Positions 9,924 to 18,591 of a stretch of DNA of 64,000 nucleotides are shown here, piece by piece; positions within the stretch are counted from its first letter, which is position 1, and every line of letters starts with the position of its first letter. The notes beneath the pieces were generated by a model that had not been told where the DNA came from, made no database searches, and saw only the letters and a list, made by a program, of their open reading frames with translations. The stretch is from Roseibium litorale (lineage in GTDB: Bacteria; Pseudomonadota; Alphaproteobacteria; Rhizobiales; Stappiaceae), in contig NZ_JACYXI010000002.1 in the NCBI RefSeq assembly GCF_014842915.1, positions 310,001 to 374,000 of the forward strand, written 5' to 3'. A program made the translations under genes and the position numbers.

Positions 9924-10586
9924 ATGACTGAACACACCCATTTCGATTTCTCCGGACTGACCGAGCGGGAGCGCTACAAGATCCTGATCGGGACGGTGAT
10001 CCCGCGTCCGATTGCGCTGGTGACCACCGTTGGCAAGGATGGCCGGCCGAATGCGGGGCCTTTCAGTTTCTTCAACGTCCTGACCCATGACCCGGCCATC
10101 GTCGCCATTGGGGTGGAGAACTATTCGGACATGCGGTTCAAGGACACGGCGCGCAACATCCGCGAGACCGGCGAGTTCACGGTGCACATTTGCGACAATG
10201 CCCTTGTCGAGCAGATGGAGGTCTGTGCGATCAAGTTCGGGCCGGAGGTGAATGAACTGGAGGAAGCAGGTCTTGCGACGGTTCCCGGCCAGATGGTGGC
10301 AAGCCCGCGCATCCTGGCAGCTCCAGCCGCCCTTGAATGCCGCAGTCATTCAACCCTTCAGGTCGGCCCTGCCCGGGAAATCATTCTGGGGGAAGTCGCC
10401 GGCGTCTTCGTGCGCAGCGACGCGGTCAACACGGAAAACCTCCATATCGACCAGCAGCTGATGGATGCGGTCGGCCGCATGGGCGGCCACACCTATGCCC
10501 GCACCCGCGACCAGTTCGATATCAAGACGTTATCACCTCAGGAATGGGCGGGCAGGAAAACAGGGGCGAAATCCGCCGCCGAGTGA
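9924..10586 (+). CDS. flavin reductase-like / FMN-binding split-barrel protein
   Basis: A 220-residue cytosolic flavoprotein of the DIM6/NTAB flavin reductase family. The FMN-binding split barrel includes IPRPIALVTTVGKDGRPNAG and PFSFFNVLTHDP, which usually contact FMN. These proteins reduce or bind FMN for partner monooxygenases or act as flavoredoxins; no partner is adjacent, so the role is open. The C-terminus (MDAVGRMGGHTYARTRDQFD) is typical of the subgroup. ATG at 9924 with GGAG about 7 nt upstream. It stands alone: the island lies on one side and a convergent peptidase operon on the other. Confidence 0.85.
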   Translation: MTEHTHFDFSGLTERERYKILIGTVIPRPIALVTTVGKDGRPNAGPFSFFNVLTHDPAIVAIGVENYSDMRFKDTARNIRETGEFTVHICDNALVEQMEVCAIKFGPEVNELEEAGLATVPGQMVASPRILAAPAALECRSHSTLQVGPAREIILGEVAGVFVRSDAVNTENLHIDQQLMDAVGRMGGHTYARTRDQFDIKTLSPQEWAGRKTGAKSAAE

Positions 10587-10692
10587 GTGGATAGGCCCGG
10601 ACGTTCCTCACAAGGAACCATGACTTCAACCAAACGGAAGGCACGCCGCCGTGTCTTCCGCGAGGTTGGTGACAAAGGGCCCCTTTCCTGTT

Positions 10693-10770
10693 CGTCATGG
10701 CCGGGCTTGCCCCGGCCATCTGCAAGCCATTGACTTGTTTAGATCCTCGGCTCAAGGCCGAGGATGACGG
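10693..10770. repeat. oppositely oriented pair of family A REP-like palindromes
   Basis: A minus-oriented unit (10693-10719, GGCCGGG-GCAAG-CCCGGCC then ATGACG) and a plus-oriented unit (10742-10770, CCTCGGC-TCAAG-GCCGAGG then ATGACGG) lie 22 bp apart in the gap between two convergent genes. The stems differ in sequence while the loop and tail are conserved. The rest of 10587-10849 holds nothing coding. The pair may also separate the two convergent transcripts. Confidence 0.65.
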
Positions 10771-10849
10771 TGGAGGGGTGGCAAGTTTGTCAGCAGTCTG
10801 ACGGAAGGCACGCCGCGGTGCCTTACGCAATCAGGATAATCCGAAGGCC

Positions 10850-11980
10850 TCAGGTCAGCGTCAAAAACAGGCCAGCTGCCAGTTTGGCGCGCTCGGTGAG
10901 ACTGTCGATCTCGATATGTTCGTTGAGCGTGTGAAGACCCGCGCCGCGCACGCCGATGGAATCGATTGTCGGGATGCCCATGGCGCCGGTGAAATTGCCG
11001 TCCGAACCGCCGCCCGCGCTGGCATGGGTCAGGTCGAAGCCGATCTCTTTCGCAAGCGACCTTGTGATCTCGTAGAGCGCAAGAGTGCCCGCATCAGGTT
11101 CCCAGACCGGACGGGTCACGCCCCGGGTCACTTCCACGATCACGTCACCGGAGGCATCGCTTAAGGCCAGCATGCGCTTGACGCCTTCGTCCAGATCTTC
11201 CTGGCGCTTGGCCATGGAGAGAACTTCGGCAGCGCAGGAGGACGAAACGCAATTGACCCACTGCCCCGCGTGGATCACGCCAACGCTGAAGGTGCAGTCC
11301 TCGCCAGTCATGGCCTCGATTTCCAGAACCTTGCGGGCCATGGCCGCAATGGCGGAGCGGCCATCCTTCAATGCCCAACCCGCGTGGCTCGGGCGTCCCA
11401 CGGTCTTGACGTTGAACCGGGCAATAGCATAGCGGCCCGTGACACAGCCACCGTCGGGCCGAGCCGGTTCCGGCACCATCACATATTTGTTGCGTGCTGC
11501 CTCGTTCTCGATCAGGTCGCGGGTCGAGGGCGTACCGACTTCCTCATCCGGGGTAAAGAGGACGGTGACCGGCAGTGGCGTTTCCAGCCCGGCAGCCAGT
11601 ATCTGGCGCAGAGCTTCGACGCTGACGTAATTGCCGCCCTTCATGTCCTGAATGCCCGGCCCATAGGCCTTGTTGCCTTCAACGCGGAACGGCAGGTCCT
11701 TCAGGGTGCCGATGGGATGCACCGTGTCGAGATGGCCACTGAGCAAGATGCCGGGCGTGCCCTTGTTCTTGTGCGGCAGACGGGCCCGGAGCGAACCGCC
11801 AAAGCCCATGCGGCCCGGAATGCGCTCGATCTCCGCGCCAAGGGCCGCCAGCTCATAGGCGGCCAGATCCATCATCCGGTTGACGGCGGCGGCATCGAAG
11901 GTCGGGCTTTCGCATTCCACCCAGGTCCTGAGGCCCTGCAGCATCTGGTGAGAATCGAACGGCAATTCCTTGAAATTCAT
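10850..11980 (-). CDS. M20 family metallopeptidase, carboxypeptidase G2-like
   Basis: A di-zinc hydrolase expected to release a C-terminal residue such as glutamate from small acylated or peptide substrates. The metal ligands are in GHLDTVHPIG, GIQDMKGG, PDEEVGTPST, PEPARPDG and LHTLNEH, in the standard order, around a lid domain with GRPSHAGWALKDGRSA. Starting at the ATG 11980 it has 376 residues, normal for the family. AGGA lies 8 nt upstream of that ATG, while the longer open frame (to 12163) is out-of-frame sequence of the upstream gene. It is the last gene of the M81-ABC-M20 operon, 40 bp after another M20 hydrolase of a different subfamily. Confidence 0.88.
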   Translation of the reverse strand: MNFKELPFDSHQMLQGLRTWVECESPTFDAAAVNRMMDLAAYELAALGAEIERIPGRMGFGGSLRARLPHKNKGTPGILLSGHLDTVHPIGTLKDLPFRVEGNKAYGPGIQDMKGGNYVSVEALRQILAAGLETPLPVTVLFTPDEEVGTPSTRDLIENEAARNKYVMVPEPARPDGGCVTGRYAIARFNVKTVGRPSHAGWALKDGRSAIAAMARKVLEIEAMTGEDCTFSVGVIHAGQWVNCVSSSCAAEVLSMAKRQEDLDEGVKRMLALSDASGDVIVEVTRGVTRPVWEPDAGTLALYEITRSLAKEIGFDLTHASAGGGSDGNFTGAMGIPTIDSIGVRGAGLHTLNEHIEIDSLTERAKLAAGLFLTLT

Positions 11981-12020
11981 CGTCTTGTCCTGATCTTGAC
12001 GTCGGTGAAGGCTCTGCCGT

Positions 12021-13181
12021 TCAGAGGGCGAGGCGGCGCTCGATGATGCGGGCATAGATGCTGGCGCCGACCGGCAGGATGGCGTCATCCAGCACGAAAC
12101 CCGGATTGTGAACCGGGATGCCACCCGCATGGCCAACGGTGCAATAAGCGCCTGGAACCACATTCAGCATGTCGGCGAAATCCTCGCTGGCCGGAACCAG
12201 GGCCGACTGGTCGGAGACGTTTTCCGTCCCGACGATATCGGCTGCCGCTTCCAGATAGGCCGCAGACAGGTCCGGATCATTGCGCAGGACCGAGAAGGTC
12301 GGGCGCAGGTCCGGCGTCACCTCCACGCCGTAGCTGATGGCAAAACCAGCGCACATGTCCTTGATCCGGCTATAGATAAGTTCCTTCACCCCATCGTCGA
12401 AATAGCGGATCGTGCCGGAGAGGACCGCCTTTTCCGGAATGACATTATAGGCGCTGCCCGAATGGATCTGGGTGACGGACAGCACCGCCGGCTGGATCGG
12501 CTCAACGTTGCGGCTGACGATGGACTGGAGGCTCTGCACCAGGGCGGCCGCGATAAGGACCGCGTCCTTGGAGTGCTGTGGTGCTGCCCCGTGGCTGCCG
12601 CGTCCTTCGATGACAATGTCAAAGGACGTTGCGCCCGCCATGGCAACGCCGGGCCTCAGGCCCACCTTGTTCGGCGCGGCCAGCGGGTTGTTGTGCATGC
12701 CATAGACTTCATCGCAGGGGAATTTCTCAAACAACCCATCCGCCAGCATGGCACGGGCGCCGCCCAGACCTTCCTCCGCGGGCTGGAAGATGAACACCAC
12801 CTTGCCCTTGAAGTTCCGGGTCTCGCTCAGATAGCGCGCCGCGCCCAGAAGCATGGTGGTGTGGCCGTCATGGCCGCAGCCATGGAACTTGCCCGGAGCC
12901 GTCGAGCTGAACGGCAGATTGGTCTGCTCATCCATGGGCAGCGCGTCCATGTCAGCGCGCAGGCCGATTGTCTTGCCGCTGCCGCCGTTGCCCTCGAGGA
13001 CACCGATGACGCCGGTCTTGCCGAGGCCGCGATGCACCTCAATGCCCCAACCGGCGAGGAGCTTGGCGACGATGTCCGAGGTGCGCTCCTCCTCGAACCC
13101 GATTTCCGGGTGAGCATGGAAATCATGGCGCAGGGCGACCAGGTCATCGGTGAAGGCGGCGATTTTCGGAAGAACGGACAT
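12021..13181 (-). CDS. M20 family amidohydrolase (hippurate hydrolase-like)
   Basis: A cytosolic metal-dependent amidohydrolase of the HipO/IAA-amino-acid hydrolase subfamily, which cleaves N-acyl amino acids. The signature HGCGHDGHTTMLLGAA (metal-binding Cys and His) is near residue 100, with QPAEEGLGGARAML supplying the catalytic Glu and YGMHNNPL and VHNPGF further histidines. The 386-residue length is typical. It lies 59 bp downstream of the dual ABC ATPase gene and 40 bp upstream of the second M20 gene. This suggests that the imported substrate is an acylated or amide-linked small molecule which both enzymes process. Confidence 0.9.
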   Translation of the reverse strand: MSVLPKIAAFTDDLVALRHDFHAHPEIGFEEERTSDIVAKLLAGWGIEVHRGLGKTGVIGVLEGNGGSGKTIGLRADMDALPMDEQTNLPFSSTAPGKFHGCGHDGHTTMLLGAARYLSETRNFKGKVVFIFQPAEEGLGGARAMLADGLFEKFPCDEVYGMHNNPLAAPNKVGLRPGVAMAGATSFDIVIEGRGSHGAAPQHSKDAVLIAAALVQSLQSIVSRNVEPIQPAVLSVTQIHSGSAYNVIPEKAVLSGTIRYFDDGVKELIYSRIKDMCAGFAISYGVEVTPDLRPTFSVLRNDPDLSAAYLEAAADIVGTENVSDQSALVPASEDFADMLNVVPGAYCTVGHAGGIPVHNPGFVLDDAILPVGASIYARIIERRLAL

Positions 13182-13240
13182 GGTGGGTTTCCTGAGAGGG
13201 AAAGGAGAAAGTGTCTGGCTGGAGCCTGAGGGATAGTCCC

Positions 13241-14908
13241 TCAGGCGGAGGCGGCGTTGAGCTCGCGGAAATTGGCGAAATCCCAGTTCCGGCCGGGTGC
13301 GGCCTCGATCAGGGCCTTTGTGTAGGGGTGTTTGGGATTGCCCAGGACATTGGCCGCCGTGTCGTGCTCCACGACCCGGCCCTTTTGCATGACAAGGACA
13401 TCGTCGCAGATCTGGGCTGCGACCCGGAGATCGTGGGTGATAAAGAGGATCGCGATCCCGAGCTTTTGCTGCAATTCATCCAAGAGCTTGAGCACCTGAT
13501 CCTGCACCGAGACGTCCAATGCGGAAACGGCCTCATCGGCCACCAGCACATCCGGTTCCATGGCGACCGCGCGGGCAATGGCGATACGCTGGCGCTGGCC
13601 GCCGGAGAACTGGTGCGGATATCGGTCGATGGCATCAGCCGGAAGCCCGACAAGCGCCAGAAGCTCCCGCGCCTTGGCCATGGCCACCTGCTTATCCTGA
13701 CCGCAATTGAGCGGACCCTCGACAAGGCTGCGCCCCACTGTCCAGCGCGGATTGAGCGAGCGGAACGGATCCTGGAACACGATCTGGATGTGACGGCGAT
13801 GGGGCCTGAGGGCTGCCCGGCCCAAGGTGGCGATCTCGAGATCCCCCACCTTGACCGAACCCTCCGTCGGATCGATCAGCCGCATGATGCAGCGGGCAAC
13901 GGTAGATTTGCCGGAGCCGCTTTCTCCCACGATGCCTAGGGTCCGGCCACGCGGGATCTCGAAACTGACGTCCCGGGCTGCATTGGTCGGCTCCCGGTTT
14001 ACCAGCCATCCGGAGGCGCCATAGACCTTGCGCAGCCCCTGGACGGTCAGGGCCGAGGCCGCTGCTGCCGTTTCCCGGGCCGGGCGCGGGGTCAGGCTGG
14101 GCACGGCCTGAAGCAGCTTGCGGGTGTAGTCCATCTGCGGATTGCGCAGAAGCGTTTCGACCGGTGCCTGTTCCACCAGCTCCCCATGTTTCATGACCTG
14201 AACCGTGTCGGCAATCTCGGCCACCACACCCATATCGTGGGTGATGAACAGCACGGCGGTGCCGTGTTTGGCCTGAAGCTCGGCAATCAGGCCGAGGATC
14301 TGCCGCTGGGTGGTCACATCCAGCGCAGTGGTCGGCTCATCGGCAATGAGCAACTGCGGCTCCAGGATCAGCGCCATGGCAATCATGATGCGCTGGCGCT
14401 GGCCACCGGACAGCTGGTGCGGATAGGAGCGGTAGATGCGTTCGACATCGGGCAGATGCACCTGCTCCATGATGTCGAGAACGCGCTGCTTTTTCTCCTT
14501 GGCGGACATCCGCTCGTGGGTGTTGAGCACTTCCTCGATCTGCTGGCCCACGCGCATGACCGGGTTCAGAGCCGTCATCGGCTCCTGAAACACCATGGAG
14601 AGATGCCGGGCGCGCATGTCGCGCATCTGGCGGCCGTTGAGATCCAGAAGGTTGCGGTCCTGAAGCAGGATCTTGCCGCCGGTCACTTCCAGGGCGGACT
14701 TTGGCAACAGCCCCATGGCAGCCAGAGAGGTGACGGATTTTCCGGACCCGCTTTCCCCAACAAGGCAGAGGGTTTCCCCTGCCCTGATCTTAAAGGAAAT
14801 GCTGTTGAGCACGGGCTTGGCTGTTGGGTTCCCGGTCAGGCCAACGGTCAGGTTCTCGATGGAAAGCACCGGAGGCACGCCCTCGAAGGATTTTGTGCTG
14901 AACTTCAT
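13241..14908 (-). CDS. peptide-type ABC transporter, dual ATP-binding protein (DppD-DppF fusion)
   Basis: Two complete ABC ATPase domains in one 555-residue chain, as in the GsiA/YejF type. Domain 1 (about 15-265) has Walker [10 protein letters not shown], signature [14 protein letters not shown] and Walker [13 protein letters not shown]. Domain 2 (about 290-540) has [29 protein letters not shown] and [12 protein letters not shown]. Each domain ends with the oligopeptide-transporter C-terminal pattern ([22 protein letters not shown]). It energises the DppB/DppC-like permeases encoded 3 nt upstream. In domain 2 the Walker B ends in DEAVS, a common variant. Substrate class is inferred from the neighbours. 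Confidence 0.93.
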   Translation of the reverse strand: MKFSTKSFEGVPPVLSIENLTVGLTGNPTAKPVLNSISFKIRAGETLCLVGESGSGKSVTSLAAMGLLPKSALEVTGGKILLQDRNLLDLNGRQMRDMRARHLSMVFQEPMTALNPVMRVGQQIEEVLNTHERMSAKEKKQRVLDIMEQVHLPDVERIYRSYPHQLSGGQRQRIMIAMALILEPQLLIADEPTTALDVTTQRQILGLIAELQAKHGTAVLFITHDMGVVAEIADTVQVMKHGELVEQAPVETLLRNPQMDYTRKLLQAVPSLTPRPARETAAAASALTVQGLRKVYGASGWLVNREPTNAARDVSFEIPRGRTLGIVGESGSGKSTVARCIMRLIDPTEGSVKVGDLEIATLGRAALRPHRRHIQIVFQDPFRSLNPRWTVGRSLVEGPLNCGQDKQVAMAKARELLALVGLPADAIDRYPHQFSGGQRQRIAIARAVAMEPDVLVADEAVSALDVSVQDQVLKLLDELQQKLGIAILFITHDLRVAAQICDDVLVMQKGRVVEHDTAANVLGNPKHPYTKALIEAAPGRNWDFANFRELNAASA

Positions 14909-14911
14909 GGC

Positions 14912-15796
14912 TCAGGCCTCCCGTTTCTTCAGACGCGGATCCAGAAGATCGCGGGCGGTGTCGCCAAGGAGATTGATCGACAGGATGCAGAGGGAGAGCA
15001 TCAGCCCCGGCCAGAAGATCAGCATGGGCTTGATCTGGAAGTAGAGCCTGCCCTCGGCCATGATGTTGCCCCAGGTCGGGATTTCGGTGCTGACGCCTGC
15101 TCCCAGGAAGGACAGGATCGCTTCCACCAGGATCGCCGAGGCGCAGATATAGGTCCCCTGAACGGTCAGCGGTGCCAGCGTGTTGGGCATCAGGTGCTGC
15201 CAGAGGATCTTCGGCATGGAAGACCCGAGCGCGATTGCCGCTTCCACATAGGGCTCTTCGCGGGAGGTCAACACGACGGAGCGCACGAGGCGCACCACAC
15301 GCGGAATTTCCGGAATGGTGATGGCGCAGATCACGGACCAGAGGCTTGGCCCGTTGAGCGCGACCAAGGCAATCGCCAGCAGGATCGACGGGATCGCCAT
15401 GAGGCTGTCCATAATCCGCATGATCACCGCATCGGCTGTGCGGAAGAACCCGGAAACGAGACCGATCATGAGGCCCAGGCCGACGCTGACCAGCGCCGCG
15501 CCGACACCGATGAACAGAGACACCCGCCCGCCCATGACCACCCGCGAGAAGAGGTCACGGCCGAAGGCATCAGTTCCAAGCGGATAGGTCTCGCTCGGTC
15601 CCTTGAGGCGGTGAAGCGCATCGATCGCCAGCGGATCGTGGGGAATGTAAAGCGGCGCAAACAGCGAGGCGAGAACGATGATCAGCAGAACGACCGCTGC
15701 AATCATCGGCCCGGTGCCAAGACGCATGCGCCGGGGCAAGGACAGGAGGCGCAGCACCGGCTGGAGATGGGACACGGCTTGAGAAGGAGCTGTCAT
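14912..15796 (-). CDS. peptide-type ABC transporter permease (DppC-like)
   Basis: A 294-residue inner-membrane permease of the DppC/OppC class. A cytosolic N-terminus, first helix MIAAVVLLIIVLASLFAPLY and the N-terminal OppC domain precede about five more helices. The EAA coupling loop is seen as EEPYVEAAIALGSSMPKILWQH. The start ATG overlaps the stop of the DppB-like gene by one base (TGATG), and the ATPase gene follows after 3 nt, so the three are tightly coupled. It forms a heterodimer with the next protein. Confidence 0.93.
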   Translation of the reverse strand: MTAPSQAVSHLQPVLRLLSLPRRMRLGTGPMIAAVVLLIIVLASLFAPLYIPHDPLAIDALHRLKGPSETYPLGTDAFGRDLFSRVVMGGRVSLFIGVGAALVSVGLGLMIGLVSGFFRTADAVIMRIMDSLMAIPSILLAIALVALNGPSLWSVICAITIPEIPRVVRLVRSVVLTSREEPYVEAAIALGSSMPKILWQHLMPNTLAPLTVQGTYICASAILVEAILSFLGAGVSTEIPTWGNIMAEGRLYFQIKPMLIFWPGLMLSLCILSINLLGDTARDLLDPRLKKREA

Positions 15797-16737
15797 CAGT
15801 ACCGGATCCTCGGGTCAATCAGGCTGTAGGACACGTCGATCAGAAGGTTGATGAAGACGTAGATGGCACTGGTCAGAAGGATCATGGCCTGGATCACCGG
15901 ATAGTCACGGGCCAGAATGGCATCCACGGTCAGGCGTCCGATGCCGGGAATGTTGAAGACACTCTCTGTCACCACCACGCCGGAAATCAGCAACGCGAAG
16001 CCTGTTCCGATGATAGTCAGGATCGGCACGGCGGCGTTCTGCAGCGCATGGCGGAACAGGACCACTGTCTCGCTGACGCCCTTGGCACGGGCGGTGCGCA
16101 CGAAATCCTCGCCCAGCACTTCCAGCATGCTGGCGCGGGTCATGCGGGCAATCAGCGCGACATAGATGGTGGCCAGGGTCAGACAAGGCAGGATCGCCTT
16201 GGACAGGAACTTGGCGAAATCCTTTGAGGGCGCCGTATAGCCCTGCACCGGCAGCCATCTGAGTTCGATGGAGAAAACCTGAATAAAGATATATCCGATG
16301 ACAAAGACTGGCACGGAAAAGCCCAGAACCGAGAAGCTCATCACTGCGTAATCCGCCCAGGTCCTGTGCCGCCAGGCGGCCAGAACGCCCATGGGAACGG
16401 CCAGAAGAACGGAGAGGATGATGGTCATGATCGCGATGTTGATGGTCGGCCAGATCCGGTCCGCGATCATGCTGGACACGGAGGTGTTGGAAATCAGCGA
16501 GATGCCGAGGTCGCCCTGAAATAGATGCCCAACCCACGTGGCGAACTGCACCGGCAGCGGATCGTTCAGACCGAGGGAGGTGCGGATCTTTTCAAGCTGT
16601 GCAGGTGTTGCCGCATCTCCGGCGATGATGGCAGCCGGGTCGCCCGGGGTCAGCCGCAGCAGCAGGAAAACAAACACCGCGACAATGGTGATCACCGGTA
16701 TTACGGCCAGAACACGTCGGAAAATATAGCCTATCAT
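15796..16737 (-). CDS. peptide-type ABC transporter permease (DppB-like)
   Basis: A 313-residue inner-membrane permease of the DppB/OppB class. The start MIGYIFRRVLAVIPVITIVA and the RLTPGDPAA motif after helix 1 are diagnostic. The EAA loop reads LGEDFVRTARAKGVSETVVL. The C-terminus YSLIDPRIRY is standard. It follows the solute-binding protein gene after a 92 bp gap that contains a perfect 10 bp hairpin, the usual place where expression steps down after an abundant binding protein. Confidence 0.93.
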   Translation of the reverse strand: MIGYIFRRVLAVIPVITIVAVFVFLLLRLTPGDPAAIIAGDAATPAQLEKIRTSLGLNDPLPVQFATWVGHLFQGDLGISLISNTSVSSMIADRIWPTINIAIMTIILSVLLAVPMGVLAAWRHRTWADYAVMSFSVLGFSVPVFVIGYIFIQVFSIELRWLPVQGYTAPSKDFAKFLSKAILPCLTLATIYVALIARMTRASMLEVLGEDFVRTARAKGVSETVVLFRHALQNAAVPILTIIGTGFALLISGVVVTESVFNIPGIGRLTVDAILARDYPVIQAMILLTSAIYVFINLLIDVSYSLIDPRIRY

Positions 16738-16779
16738 CGGCGTTCAAGGGCCTTTCAGGATCTTGAGGTCGGAGGATCA

Positions 16780-16810
16780 GGCGGACCGGAGCACAAGGCC
16801 CCGGTCCGCC
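16780..16810 (-). other. intercistronic hairpin between binding protein and permease genes
   Basis: GGCGGACCGG and CCGGTCCGCC form a perfect 10 bp stem with an 11 nt loop, 19 nt after the binding-protein stop codon. It has no T-tract. It probably protects the upstream mRNA 3' end or lowers read-through into the permease genes. Confidence 0.55.
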
Positions 16811-16829
16811 CGGCTGAACATGCGGCGTG

Positions 16830-18473
16830 TCAGTCCTCTTTTTTCACATTCCAGAAGACCGGCACCGGCGACGGGATCATATCGACCAGCTTGGTGCTGC
16901 GGGCCTGAGGCGAGAGATACTGGCCAAGCGGAATGTAGTTGACCACATCAAGCGCATGGGCCTGGATCAGCTTCGCCACGGCAAGCTGTTCTTCCGGGGT
17001 TTCCGCCTTGATGAAGTCCTTGCGCAGGGCTTCAAGTTCCGGATCTGTCGGCCAGCCGAACCAGGCATCATTGCCACGGCCGTTGAGCATCGGGTTGATC
17101 AGCGGCGTGTTGATTTCCGGAACGCCCCAGTTGGTGAAGAACAGGTTCCAGCCGCCTTCTGACGGCTTGGACTGGCTTGCACGGCGGGTCACCAGCGTCT
17201 GCCAGTCCATCGGCTGCATGTCGACGTTGAAGCCGGCATTGCGCAGGGCCTGAGCTGCCACGATCGGCTGGGCGGAGATGGTCGGAACGTCCGTCGGCTG
17301 CATCAGGATGACCGGCGTGCCGTCATAGCCGCTTTCGGCGAGAGCCTTCTTCGCGCCCTCGATGTCGCCGCCGTTGATCAGGGTTTCAGCGCCGGTTTCA
17401 TCCGCCAGCGGCGTGCCGCAACCGAAGACCGCCCCGCAGACCTTGTAATAGTCCGGGTTGCCGATCAGCGTTCCCAGAACCTCCTGCTGGCTCAGGGCCA
17501 TCAGGGCCGCCTTGCGCACCTTCACATTGTCGAAGGGCGGATAGAGGAAGTTCATCCGGCCCATGGTCTGGTAGCCAAGCGGGTCGCGCACTTCGGCAAC
17601 AACCTCGTCACTTCCCTCCAGGATCGGCAGAAGATCCACCGGCACCTGTTCCATGTAGTCGATTTCACCGGAGAGCAGCGCATTGATGGACGTCTGGCTG
17701 TCGGGCATGGTCACCCACTTGACCTTGTCCACGTTGACAACCTTGCCACCGGCCATCCAGCTCGCCGGCTCGGAGCGCGGCACGTATTCCTTGAACTTCT
17801 CGTAAGTCACGCTGACGCCGGGCTGATACTCAGCCTCAACGAACTTGAACGGACCAGACCCGATGAAGCTGGTGATGGAAGTGTCGACAGGGGTCGCTGC
17901 CACACTGGCCGGCATGATGAACGGCGGCAGAGCGGACTGTTTCGCGATCGTGTCGATCAAGGGCGCGTAGGGCTCCTTCAGCGTCCAGACGAGGGTCTTG
18001 TCGTCCTTGGCCTCCAGGCTTTCGGTCACATCGAAGATCAGCTGACCACCGGAGTCCTTCTGTCCCCAGCGCTTGAGCGACGCAGCCGCATCGGCAGCTG
18101 TTACGGGAGCCCCATCATGGAACAGCAGGCCGTCGCGCAGGGTGAAGGTATAGACCTTCTTGTCCGGGGAGATTTCCCAGGAGGCCATCTGCGGCTGCGG
18201 CTTGAAGTTCTCGTCCACGGCGACAAGCACGTCATAGATCATATAGGCGTGGTTACGGACGATATGGGCGGTGGTGATCACCGGATCGACCACGCGCAAG
18301 CCGGAGTGCATCACCGCGGTGATGACCTTTTCTTCGGCTTGTGCTGCTGTTCCGAGCCCTGTTCCGGCAAGGAGCACGCCTGCGATGAGACCACTGGCTG
18401 CCCGGTGGGTCATGCCGGACCAGAAGCCTTTCGGTTTCGCCTGTTTTTGAACCCTGTCTCTTACACTCAACAT
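16830..18473 (-). CDS. ABC transporter solute-binding protein, family 5 (peptide/opine type)
   Basis: A periplasmic SBP_bac_5 protein of 547 residues. The N-terminus has a basic region, then the hydrophobic stretch ASGLIAGVLLAGTGLGTAAQA, with a likely cleavage after AQA. The mature part has the family pattern (RVVDPVITTAHIVRNHAYMI, YTFTLRDGLLFHDGAPVTAAD). It delivers the substrate to the DppBC-like permeases downstream. The ATG at 18473 has AGGA 6 nt upstream, so the longer open frame up to 18566 is not used. It lies 118 bp after the M81 gene. The substrate is not known; the co-transcribed hydrolases suggest a short peptide or N-acyl amino acid. Confidence 0.92.
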   Translation of the reverse strand: MLSVRDRVQKQAKPKGFWSGMTHRAASGLIAGVLLAGTGLGTAAQAEEKVITAVMHSGLRVVDPVITTAHIVRNHAYMIYDVLVAVDENFKPQPQMASWEISPDKKVYTFTLRDGLLFHDGAPVTAADAAASLKRWGQKDSGGQLIFDVTESLEAKDDKTLVWTLKEPYAPLIDTIAKQSALPPFIMPASVAATPVDTSITSFIGSGPFKFVEAEYQPGVSVTYEKFKEYVPRSEPASWMAGGKVVNVDKVKWVTMPDSQTSINALLSGEIDYMEQVPVDLLPILEGSDEVVAEVRDPLGYQTMGRMNFLYPPFDNVKVRKAALMALSQQEVLGTLIGNPDYYKVCGAVFGCGTPLADETGAETLINGGDIEGAKKALAESGYDGTPVILMQPTDVPTISAQPIVAAQALRNAGFNVDMQPMDWQTLVTRRASQSKPSEGGWNLFFTNWGVPEINTPLINPMLNGRGNDAWFGWPTDPELEALRKDFIKAETPEEQLAVAKLIQAHALDVVNYIPLGQYLSPQARSTKLVDMIPSPVPVFWNVKKED

Positions 18474-18591
18474 GTCTTTTCCTGTCTGGTTAGGTGATGT
18501 TTTGTGTTTTGATTTTTCCCGGCCTGTTTCCGGCCGGTTGAGTGCGGGCGAAGCGCAGGGCCGCAAGAGTGGCCCCGTGCACCCGGATCGG

